The position numbers and the translations under genes were made by a program. From NCBI GenBank assembly GCA_021292105.1, contig CM037862.1:5861265-5925264 (forward strand): a stretch of 64,000 nt of DNA, given 5' to 3'. Below the pieces are notes generated by a model, which was given only the letters and a program-made list of their open reading frames with translations, did no database searches and had not been told where the DNA came from. Origin of the DNA: Anadara kagoshimensis. Its lineage: Eukaryota; Mollusca; Bivalvia; Arcoida; Arcidae. Of the stretch, positions 50,771 through 61,610 are shown piece after piece; the stretch's first letter is position 1, and each line of letters opens with the position of its first letter.

Positions 50771-50900
50771 ACATATCAACCTTTGTGCCAGAAAGGCTGT
50801 CATTTCGCCTGTGGATTTTCCTCAAATATTCCAGTTTCCTACAACATCCAATAATTGACTGGCTCGATGTAAGTGAAAGAATCTTGACTACATTTTTAAA
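50770..50900 (+). mobile_element. S1 SINE tail, plus orientation
   Basis: 'tattccagtttcctacaaca', 'aattgactggctcgatgtaa' and 'gtgaaagaatcttgact'. Confidence 0.55.
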
Positions 50901-51219
50901 TGCAATATTATTTTTCTGTTTTGTAGTAATCCTTTCATTTCAATCTTATCGGTTAGATGACAGAGGTTAATAACCATCGTCCTTTAAAAACTTCGCTCTA
51001 AAAGACCACTGCCGATCAGACAATAACCAATAGAAGACCGAGAAAAAAAACAACAAAACTAGTCTCATTTACTCTATGTTTATGGAACCTTGACAAATTA
51101 GTTAAATTATATTTTCTATATCTACATTTAATTTTGTATGTAGAATATTGTTTTCACACTTTATCAAATTAAATAACACACTATCTAGTTACTCTTTCCT
51201 ATTATAGTCAGACTGTTGA

Positions 51220-51370
51220 ACTGTTTCGTATGTTTAGGTTTTTGTTTCTTATTAGCGGTCGCCTTGGTAATGGTTTTAACCATCTTGATTTCACGAAACA
51301 AAAGCACTCTAGTATGCTTGGCGTTCAGTAACCGAGAGAATAGGTTATTCAACTTAGAAAAGCAATAAAA
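51220..51370. repeat. Member of a diverged duplicated pair with 52145-52290
   Basis: Shares with 52145-52290, in order, 'ttttgtttc', 'cggtc-ccttggta', 'tc-cgaaac', 'agtaac/agttacc' words and 'ggtt-ttcaactt/ctgaaaa' before 'caataaaact'. The function is unknown. Confidence 0.45.
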
Positions 51371-52144
51371 CTGTTTTGTTTGTAAAAATCCCAAATTATA
51401 TATTCTGTGCCTTGCTATGTTAAATAATATTATGTTAACACCTGATGAAATCAAATAACATCCATATTTCCAATTTACCTGGTAATTGTTGCTTCTTCTC
51501 CATGTTTTCGCCCTTTTGTTTAACCATACCTTACCATTTACCGAATCTCATTGTATTATAGACTTTATGTTTGTTTGGTGACAACGTACTGATGCTAATC
51601 TCTCGTGCTCATAGAGTAACAAAGTTCAATGCTATAATGTCAAAATTTCAAAATTGCCAAACATTTGTGGTTTCTATAAATCTAGACACAAATTGAACTA
51701 TTCGGAGATTGCATATCTAACAGATTGTTTTAGAGAGATCATCAATGTATCTACAAAATGTTTATATATTTTGATAATGTTTGTAGAAACAAGAGGCTCG
51801 CGTTTCATTATAAAGCATAGTAAAAAAGTTGTTGAAGGGTTATGAAAACGGTTTCAATTCCCAATACCGCTTTTATAATGTTACACATGTATTGCATGTG
51901 CTGTTTAAAAGTTTTCTCTTCCTTTTGCAGTAACAGTATAAGTTGCTTAACGTTTTAGATATGTGTTTAGCTGCACAATATATTTTCAAAACCTTAAACC
52001 ATTGACAGTATGAATAGGGTATTTATACGACCAATCCGTTTTCAATTTCACGAATCAAATAAAATTGACTATACATTTATAGCCAAAGTTCGAATACTTA
52101 AAACTAACAAAGATCCATGTCTACATGTTACACGTGGTATCTGT

Positions 52145-52290
52145 TACATTTGTCTTAGCTTTTGTTTCAATCGTCCTATCGGTCACCTTGGTAGATTCTT
52201 GCTCTCACGAAACCCCTCTCATAAAGATAATTGTCAGTCTGTCAGTTACCTGGAGATAAGGTTGTTCAACTGAAAAAGACAATAAAACTA
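52145..52290. repeat. Second member of the diverged pair
   Basis: 'agcttttgtttcaatcg', 'ggtcaccttggtag', 'ctctcacgaaacccctc' and 'gttcaactgaaaaagacaat' align with the 51.2-kb block about 920 bp away. Confidence 0.45.
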
Positions 52291-52411
52291 TCATACTTAT
52301 GTTACAGTAAGGTAATGCCAAATAAGTAAAACTATATTTTTACTAATTTTATCATATTGTGATTTGAAATGATAACATGTTTGGTTACATTTGATAACGT
52401 ATCTGATTATA

Positions 52412-52630
52412 GTGCGTCAAATTTGACCTGGTTGTTTGACCTTAAATTTAAATATACAAACATACATCCATTGTGTAATTTAGAGGCTATATAAAGTTGG
52501 TGTATACGGATAGATGATAGTAATACTGGATACCGGGCGTTTATGGTAATGGAACCCTAAATCACGCAGTCTATTAGCCCAATCCAATATTCAAATTATA
52601 GGTCAAATGGCCAGGTCAAACTTGACGCAC
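52412..52630. mobile_element. TA-flanked TIR element (MITE), second copy
   Basis: Ends 'gtgcgtcaaatttgacctgg' and 'ccaggtcaaacttgacgcac' are inverted repeats immediately flanked by TA on both sides (52410-52411 and 52631-52632). The interior is the reverse complement of the interior at 4126-4364. It is consistent with a Tc1/mariner-type non-autonomous element. Confidence 0.75.
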
Positions 52631-53836
52631 TATATCGGTGTTCCTCCAATATTATTGTTTGTTTATTCTTTTTGTGCTTTCACCTTCTGGTTTAATCTAT
52701 CGGTTATCAAGCCAAACGTTTTGGTTAACAATAATGTGTCAGCTACTTGTTTTTATGCTTTTCACGATTAAATGATAAGATGTAGACAGACTTTAGTGTC
52801 ATGTTCTTCTTTTGTCTGATTTTACGAGGACATTGATATACAATGTTTATATACATTTCAATAATTACAAAAACAAAAGAGGTAGATGGTTCTATACTTA
52901 TTGCCGGGTTTTGACTAGGTCATTGGTTTCATATACATTATATATAGTCTTATTTTATTGTTATACGTACTACAATTGAAATATGATTTGAATTCTTTAT
53001 TGCTCTCTATTTCTCATGCCTGTTGTTTGACATAAGCTTACACGTACAAGGTGTATATTAATTCCAACTCTTCGCTAAGCAAGGTTTGGAGCTTTAATTT
53101 CAGCACACGGATAAGTCATGCTCCCATGGACACCAATATGTGTTTTTAGTGTGCATCAACTTTTTTCTTTTATTCGACAGCAAGTACATATATATGTATC
53201 AGCAAAATATTTGTAGAAATAGTTCTGCATTACCAAATATGTTGTTCCCTAATATGATAGAAAATTAAAATAAAATCCATACAGGAATGCCATCCTCCAG
53301 TGTAACCAATTTGCAATTTGACGCCATGTTCTTAAAAAATCGGACATTTGGTTTCCATATAGGAACAAGAAAACATCTTGGAACCTTTCATCAAAGATGT
53401 CAGCATCGAGTAATGTTCAATGTGTTGGGTCTTTAAACAGACTGAAATGTTATTTACTTTGCAATGCTCAGATAAGAACCGCAAGAGTCCGTTCAAAGAG
53501 GACAATGGTCATTTTACACCATTAAACTGATAGATTAAACCTACTATATGGTATAAGATTACGGTCAAACTTCAGGTGAAAACATCCGCTCCTAAATTCC
53601 AGATATAACAGTGTTGATATCATGGATTTGTACACATATTTGAGGAGAGATTTATACCGGAGGTTTTTACCACAGACCCATTTAAAAGTTTGCCATATAT
53701 TATGTAACAAACTACTATGTGAGTTGGTGTACTATCAGGAACAGTCACACAGATTACATGGGATTTTATGTCCAAATCTGTAAAGAAGATAAACACGATT
53801 TTAAGTGGCATGTCCAAATACTTATCTGTGATGACC

Positions 53837-54130
53837 ACATTGGTCAGTTTGCATTTAATCCACAGTGGTCACTAACTTATACCAACTTGACCACCTTTAC
53901 TTAATTATTGTTTATCATAAATCAAGAGTTTCTATTATAATGGTCCCTGGTTGGTCATTTTTCAGTTAATCTACAGTGGTCAAATTTTACCAGCTTAACT
54001 TAATTGTCATAAATCAAGTGTTTCTATGTACGACGGTCTAAGGTAGGCTGGTCATTTTGATTTAATCTACAGTGGTCAAGCTTGTCCATCTTACTCAATT
54101 ATTGCTTATCACAAATAATCGGTTTCCCAT
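53837..54130 (+). repeat. Three diverged tandem units of about 100-110 bp
   Basis: 'ggtca' followed by 'tttaatc-acagtggtca' starts units near 53843, 53955 and 54050, each followed by 'tta(c)tcataaatca'-type words. Confidence 0.7.
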
Positions 54131-55804
54131 AATACTGTAATATTTGTAAAATGTGTGGGTGAGTACCAATGAACAAATTAAATCTCCGGGTAAGAATATT
54201 TAAATTACGGAATTATTAATTTATCTTCCTTATTACTGACCAACTGGAACTAATTTTGGCAGGTGTTTACGTTATAAAATATAATTTGTCATCAAGCATA
54301 TCGAGATTATTAAGATTAAGACAAAAGGTATATCATTCTTATTATAAAAAGACTAATCATAGATCAACTTTGATTTACACTCAGTTTTTACTCCCAACTT
54401 TCGAAGAAAAGGGATATTAATTCATTTACTCGAACTTCAAAGTTTCAAAGTACAGTTTTTGTACCAATATTTGTCAAATATGAAATATTTATGTTCTTGT
54501 ATATATATTCTTTTATAATTTTCTGCTTCACGTCCAAATTAAACTGAAGACTAAGCTGAGCGTACAACAAATTTGAATGAGGTTTACTGTATGGTTTAGT
54601 GTGGTTTTTATCGTTGACAGTTTTGAATGATAAAAATTATTTTGATGAACGATTAAAAACATTTTTGATGATTTGTAAAAGATTTTGCACACGTGTTTGT
54701 TATGACTAATTATAAGGTAATAGACCCCCGTTAGTTAGGTTTACAATTAAATTACAACTTTTGAAACAAAATCTTGAATTACGGAAACATAATTGCAAAA
54801 ACTGTAACCCCATCTATGTATTTGTCAATGGTTATCCTCAACGATTTCAACATAGCTACGATGAATCATGGAATATTATATTCTTATTGTTTATGCTGTT
54901 CAGTCATATTTGTATATATGTGTCCATGTGCTCAAAATTACACATATTTGACAGACAGTGAGATATAAACATTTGCAGTGTCTTTTGTCATACGCTATAG
55001 CTTCAATACTTTATTAGCTTCAATGACACAAATCGAAGGTGAGAATACCAGCATAACTTGTGTTGTTGTATTCCTAATTATGCCTTTAATGGTTTCAAGC
55101 ACTTGTAGATTGTGTGCCAAATGGCTAAACTGCAAAGGGTTCTACATAGATGATAGATGAGACATTAGTGTCTATAGATGTAATGTTGACATATCATGCT
55201 TAGCTTACTGAAAATTTTGTTTTGGTCAAAAAAGCAAACGTTTTTCTTGTTAAAATATCATCACGGCCATTCAAAAATACATAAAAACTACACTAAAACA
55301 ACACTCTACTAGAATGATTACCTTTGTGTCGACACAAAAATGACACCTTCATTATGATAATAAATTGCTTTTTAAAAAAGAAAAATGACATTTTATGAAC
55401 TTTTTTTACAAGTGCTATTTTTTCTCGTAAACCAGCAATGTTGAAGTCATCACTGAGACGACCTTTGACCCTGTCATACAATTAGTTCTGTGGTTCAAGT
55501 ATCGTCTGCTGTGAAAACATAGACACAGTTAAAGAGGTGAATAGCTTAATGAAAATAGTCGGTATGTACGCGGAATGACATAACTGTCATGAAATTGGCC
55601 TTTGTTGTATGAATTTGGAGTGGCATAACTGCTATCTCTAAAGGGTCTTTTCGTGATTGCTCCTTCTTTTAAATCAAATTCTTACCTAGTTTTTCAGAAT
55701 AGGACAATCATAAATAAACCGTCTAAAGATGGGAAATAATGTTGTTTTTGCTTTGGCAAATGCATATTCAATTTTTATGCATTCGTGTATTATATTGGTT
55801 GTAA

Positions 55805-55965
55805 AATCAAAAAACAAACGTACCAATCCATGTCTAAATCACAATTGCGAAGCAAAGTACAAACTTCGAAACTGTCATATTAGGTTAAGCAGACTTCTAA
55901 CAGAGAAGTGAGGTCGGGTGCTCTGAAAGAGTAAGCACCTTCTGTTTAACTAGCTACAAGAGGCG
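55805..55965 (+). mobile_element. 'ccgggtgctcc'-family copy, plus orientation
   Basis: 'caaaaaacaaacgtaccaat', 'gcgaagcaaagtac' and 'gaagtgaggtcgggtgctct' follow in family order, ending near 'gtttaactagctac'. A fragment of the same family lies at 56160-56250. Confidence 0.65.
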
Positions 55966-57345
55966 GTTTATGTCAATATAAAGTGCTTCAATTACACTAC
56001 TAAACTTATATCAAGTGGTCATACAAAGTCTGGGTTTTATAGTATATGTCTACCTTTTCTTGTTCTCTTTGTATTTGTTTTGTTGTTTATTGTTCTTTGT
56101 TACATTGACTCTTGGCAAATAATATTATTTAGCTTTAAATCACTTTGTCTCATTTTATTAATAAAAATAATATACAACCCCAAAGCAAAAATTTGAAACT
56201 AGCAAATTAAGTTAAACATGTGAAATTCCATCTCCACCAAGCCTATTGATGCTGGCTACATCCACCACGTGTGATGAAAAAACATGGAACTATATCCAGG
56301 GTAATTTTGGATAAAGAGACATCATTCTTATCAACAATATTGTTAAAATGATTAACTTAGACAAAAGCAATCACCTGCATTTCGAGAGAAATGTCGTTTT
56401 TTTTAATTTTGAATCGTTTTATAAAGAGAAACAAAACATTTATTTCGTAAACAGTTTAATCCCAAATGAGTCCATTTGACCTACTTATCATTAAGAAACA
56501 CATTTTCCCATGAAAATAATGCCAAAAATATAGAATTATCCACGTGTTTAAATGATCAAGCAGTAAGATTTTCACTTTATAAGGATATTAAATGCCTCTT
56601 CACAGTAATTAAGGCACTGTATGACGATTGCGGATTTGACCAAATAAGGAGGCGTATATTCTTATCGAGGATATTAATCTTAATCCGGCTAATCCGCCTG
56701 AGATAAACATTGTGTATTGCCTATAACTTTGGATAAGTCTTTAAATCTTGTAATTGTTCTGGAATTATCGGCGTATCACGGTTGCCTTTCACGAAATTTA
56801 ATTACCGTCGTGAGAAACTGACTTGTGCGTTCAAATGTAGCACACATAATTCGATGATCCTTTGTTGTATACAAAATCATATCTGTGTATTTGGATGTTT
56901 ATCGGCGTGAGAAATGTTTAAACGAACTTGTTGTGAACCATTGGTTTACATTTCTATAACGTCAATATAAACCCACCTGATGGTTCTGGACTTTATTTGG
57001 ATATACCCATTAAACACATGTCTTTATCTAGTAACTTATCTTCCATTTTAACATTTAGTTAACATTGATTTCTCTTTAAGGTTGATGGATTGGTGCAAGG
57101 TACTTTATTGTTTGTCTCTAACAATCCACCTGGTTAAACTGCTAATTATAATGTTGTTGTCAATGTTTTAAGATACCTTATATCTTTGTTTAACCTGATA
57201 GTATGTCCATTTTGTTTTATCTTCACTGTTGAGGAGGGATAAGGGTGGGAAGGGGGTGTTCAGAAGATCGATTACCATTTCAGATAGGCAATTTCCAATA
57301 AGCAGTAATAAAGCAGCAGAGACAATTCTTATCCCAATCCCATTA

Positions 57346-57420
57346 TCCAAGAACTGACCGGTTCGATATAAGTGAAAGAACCTTGACTGGGACGTAAAAC
57401 ACTATTACTCTACTCAACTC
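57346..57420 (+). mobile_element. S1 SINE 3' tail
   Basis: 'gaactgaccggttcgatata', 'agtgaaagaaccttgactgg' and 'acgtaaaacactattactc'. Only the tail is preserved. Confidence 0.55.
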
Positions 57421-58114
57421 TAATTCGAAGTCCGTGTTACTGGACATCATTTTGTCAATAAATCCAGAGGTCGACCGACATTTTATCAATTTTGGATGCA
57501 ATAAATGTTATTTTGGTTGTTCTTTGGTTATTTTGTTTAGATAACTTGTAGTTTGTTCTTTATTGCATTGCTTAAGTATATGTTTTTTCAGCTACAAATT
57601 AAACCATAGTATGTCTAAATTTTCATTAGACAAAATAAAGCTCTTTTCCTGTGCTTGCAATATCTATGCCACCATATATTAGAAAAGGCGACAAATACTC
57701 TAGCACATATCGTCAAAGACAGAACAAACGTACATGTATAGAACAACATTTTATGTCATTTATGATTAGGAAAATGCTTGAACTTGTAGAAGAAAGAGAA
57801 TGCGTTTTAAGTATAGAATACTGTTTGTCTGCTTAAGAATAGATATTATCAGGTGGTCAAACCTGAATAAAATTGGGCGTCAGCAATCCTTTGCGTTTTA
57901 ATACATGCTCAATAAGAGATGATATTAGAATATGATGAATGCTTTTATGTATCTTGTATGTTAACATATTTGTACCGATTTGGAAAAAAAACTACTGGCA
58001 GCAAAAGAGTAATAACAATGTGTGAACATCACGCAACGTCAACTGAAATTCTCTTATGGCACGATTTGTACCGTTTTGTCATATTTCGTACCATGTATTT
58101 TACATACCATTATT

Positions 58115-58192
58115 TAATAACTTGTCAGTTCCAAAGTTTTTACTTTGCTTCTGGATTGTGATTCGGAAATGGATTAGTATGTTTGTTTTTGA
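58115..58192 (-). mobile_element. 'ccgggtgctcc'-family solo arm, minus orientation
   Basis: 'aacttgtcagttccaaag', 'tttttactttgcttctggat' and 'atgtttgtttttgattt' reverse-match the 5' arm at 1567. Confidence 0.6.
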
Positions 58193-58239
58193 TTTATAAA
58201 TAACATGATGAAAATTAAGACTAATCACAAACATGCACT

Positions 58240-58435
58240 TACGGTCCAGTGGTCTAAAGCACCTGAATACGAATTACAACGCCTCTCAACACCTTGGTTC
58301 GAATTCCACTCGGGCCAGATCCTTGTGCGAAAAATTTTGTCAGTTCGTTTGCCGAAAGTCATTTTTTTTCGGGCATCCCGGTTTCCCCACCTTAACTGAC
58401 CCTATTTAAATTGAACACCATTACTCAACTTCAAT
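58240..58435 (+). mobile_element. S1 SINE, best-preserved tRNA-like head
   Basis: A-box-like 'ggtccagtggtctaaagc' and B-box 'ggttcgaattcc' (58296-58307), then 'ttttgtcagttcgtttgccg' and 'gggcatcccggtttcccc', ending 'caccattactcaacttc'. It is the youngest-looking S1 copy in the window. Confidence 0.7.
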
Positions 58436-58854
58436 TCCACCCTGTTTAGAAATATAGGGATTTTGTTTTGTATAAGCTAATACAAGGCTTACGTCTCTCT
58501 ACAATGTTCTATCTCTTCATTATTTATATACCTAGGTGATGCCAATGTGTTATATTTTGTTGAGGATATTGGCATATTGGTTTTGTTTAATTTTGATATT
58601 AGCTTTCTGATGTTTATCAAAGTTGTGCCATGGAAGATTTCAGGTCTCTGTTTACCGAGAAATGATTGTTTTAACTAGAGTACACAATACAGTTTGTATT
58701 AGGTATATGTTACATGGTTAAGGATTTCTGATCGATAACTAAATTAGCATATTTATCCAATACCCAATCAGTAAATTTAAAACCTTGATTCTGATGTGTT
58801 TAAAAGCTATTAGGAATTCCCTAAACAATAAATAAGGTTTTAATAGGATCAACG

Positions 58855-59079
58855 TACAGTACAGACCTGTCGAAAGTTTAACACTGAGCTAACGACAGGG
58901 AGTCGAAGTCGTCTGTCGAGTGGACTAGATATGGATACATAGTGGCCGAAACGCTGCAAAGAGACAGATACAACTGCCGAGATGTACGTTCATGATGCTA
59001 ATGAGTGGCCGAGATGAGCTGCCTATTCTGCTCTAATTCGTTAGCTCGGTGTTAATTTTTCGACAGGGCTGTATTGTAT
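58855..59079. mobile_element. TIR element with 'cctgtcgaaagtttaacac' ends
   Basis: 'acctgtcgaaagtttaacac' then 'tgagctaacga' on the left is mirrored by 'tcgttagctcggtgttaa' then 'tttttcgacagggctgta' on the right, about 40 bp per arm. TA sits at both edges. A diverged copy is at 35334-35552. Confidence 0.75.
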
Positions 59080-59999
59080 ACTTGGTAACTTGAAGACGCT
59101 ATTACGCTACATGGGACTTTGTTTGTCAAATCGGGCTAATTGTCCTTAAGTTTGATAATTACCCCTTAAATGAACTAAATGTAACAAATTAAGATAAAAT
59201 AAAAATTAAGAAAATTGGTCGTTTTTCTCACTTGTAAAATTTTTTATCACGGACGAGTAATTCTTGTTGATCAATTTATATAGCAAGCTTTTAAATAAAG
59301 TTAAACTTTGGAACATTTTAAAATGTTTGAAAAAACCACAAAAATGCTTCTAATATATACGTAATTGTTTAACGGTATTTAAGAAGGAATGCGATCCATT
59401 TATACCGTCTTTGTTCGTTCGTTTGGAGACTATATGGGGCATTGAATGTTTGTTAAATTGGACGTACCTTTGTAGTTATTTGTCAGCATTGAAAACCCGA
59501 GCTTCGAAGTGCATTACTATATCATGTCCCACAGAAGATTATTTACTAACTTTATTATATACCTGCAAACTTTAAATACTCTGTAATATACTCATAAAGT
59601 TTAGATAATTACATACATTTAGAAAATAATGCATGTCATTTATTTCTAAAATGTAATGTAAGGGGAAATTTAAAAAAATAAATGATGGCATAAAGAGGTG
59701 ACGCTATGCCAAAGCGATATACTGTATTTTAAACTGGCTTACATATATTCAATTATTATCATTTTTGTATGCAGTTCTATGGCTTCCTTACACTTGATTA
59801 ATTCTCACGTATTTAAAAATAAATAACCTTAAAAATAAATATTTTTTAAATGCTTTTTTACAATAGATATCGATGCTTTGTTCAGATACCAACTATCTGC
59901 TATTTACTATATAACACATTTGAGTCAGTCTCAATAATTAGCAAGTCCCTTGGCGTATTGTTATAGCAGTAACAAACCACCAACAATGTTGCAGGCTTA

Positions 60000-60145
60000 A
60001 TGAAGCTAGCTTAGGAGCTGCTTACTCTTCCGGAGCACCCGGCTTCATTTTCCCTGGTGGAAGTTTACGTGTGTAACTTTATTTGTCAGTTTCAAAGTTT
60101 TTACTCTATGTTGAGATTGTAATTTGAACATTGACTGGATTACAC
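60000..60145 (-). mobile_element. 'ccgggtgctcc'-family copy, minus orientation
   Basis: 'cttccggagcacccggcttc', 'ttccctggtggaagttta' and 'tttgtcagtttcaaagtttt' reverse-match the element at 1425-1545. Confidence 0.7.
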
Positions 60146-60602
60146 CACAACATATGAATAGTACTTCTTGAAAAGCAGTGTAGTTTGTTCACTATCAGAT
60201 TCAGTAGGCTCCGTTTCAAGCACAAGATATGAAAGGTTTAGAATATTTTCATATTATAAAGCAAATGGCTTGTAAACAACTTTGTTTGATTGCTGCTAAC
60301 ATGTTCATAATTCTTATTAAAATTATAATGTTCATTACAATTACAAAAGTACCAATGTTTTCAATTCCTTTGTTATATATGCATAGGTAATTTTAGCAAA
60401 AAACACATCAATCAAGTTTGTCAAACAAACCTTAAACATTGAAGACGAGGTTGGTCTCTTCTTATAAAGGGTTTCTTTTCTAAGGAACATCATTCCTGTG
60501 ACGACTAAAAGACGAATACCAAAGATGAAGAATAACTGATGTATAAGAAATTATAGAGAGAGTTTGGTGGGGCTAAACCTTACTTTGAATTGAGTATTCT
60601 GA

Positions 60603-60872
60603 GAACAGGCCCTGGTTTCCTAATCATTTCTTAACCTAGTTTTTCTTTAACTTAAATGTAGCAAATTAAAAACCTTTATAGTTTTGTTAATTGTTAAGAT
60701 ATTGGGAAATTTAAGGTGTCATTTTAAAGATTCCATCAAGCTTATGACATCTGCATTTAGTTTTGACAAACATATTTATTCATAGTTCCAAACCCGATTG
60801 TCAAAATTTGCTACATTTAAGTTAAGGAAAATAAATCTTATTTAACGAATGATTGAGAAAACCAGGTCCGTG
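60603..60872. mobile_element. Foldback/TIR element (270 bp)
   Basis: Left arm 'aacaggccctggtttcctaa' to 'aacttaaatgtagcaaatt' pairs with right arm 'aaatttgctacatttaagtt' to 'gagaaaaccaggtccgtg'. Arms are about 65 bp with moderate mismatch and the interior is AT-rich. It overlaps the start of a short plus-strand open frame, which is therefore unlikely to be a gene. Confidence 0.7.
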
Positions 60873-61610
60873 TTTTTAAAATATGCTGGGCGATTAGTAT
60901 CCTGTAAGTGTACATGTACTTGGAACACATTACTGGACAAGTTTCAAGAAACAGAAATCGGGCATGTAATAATCATTGGTATCAACATGTATTTACTTTG
61001 TGTTTTGTATGTTCATTTTTGCTGTGGCTCTGTCTATAACCAGCTACAAGTACATGTTATTCAGCTGTCATTTCTAAGCTGTAACCAAACTAAGCTTGTT
61101 TGTGGCAATGCCATATCTAATACACTCAACTAAATATATGTTTCATTATTTAATATATATCTTTTTCAATTACTTTTCTTATGAAAAATATTTAATTTGA
61201 TTTAAATAAGAATCAAAAAGTATATACAACATTTGTATATACATGTATATATATTGTATATACCATTCAATATATTAAAATTACAAGACAACATTTTGTC
61301 TGGCAGTGACTATAGTTTTAGGAATTTGTTTCGAATTTCGAAAAACGAAATGCACATCAGCACTGTGCGAGGTAAATAAATAGATAAATGTATGAGACAG
61401 TCTGATCACAAGTAATCCTGGAATTGTCTTAGCACTTCAAACTTGAGAGACTTCGATAATCCTCAAAATTGCACCAATATTTTAACAATCTGCAAAATTC
61501 CTTTCACTGTGTAAAGTGAAACCTTGCACTTTTGTCAAAATAAACGAAATGGAATCCTGCCATTTCAGTCAATATTGCACTTAGATAAATATATCCGAAA
61601 TTGGCGCCAT

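Larger units (their letters stand above)
44600..61148. other. Intergenic region between ZNF277 and the 61.6-kb gene
   Basis: Apart from the repeats listed, no gene, RNA or exon set was recognised on either strand. Open frames are short and lack homology that I can name. 54130-55800 and 59100-60000 show nothing identifiable. Confidence 0.7.
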
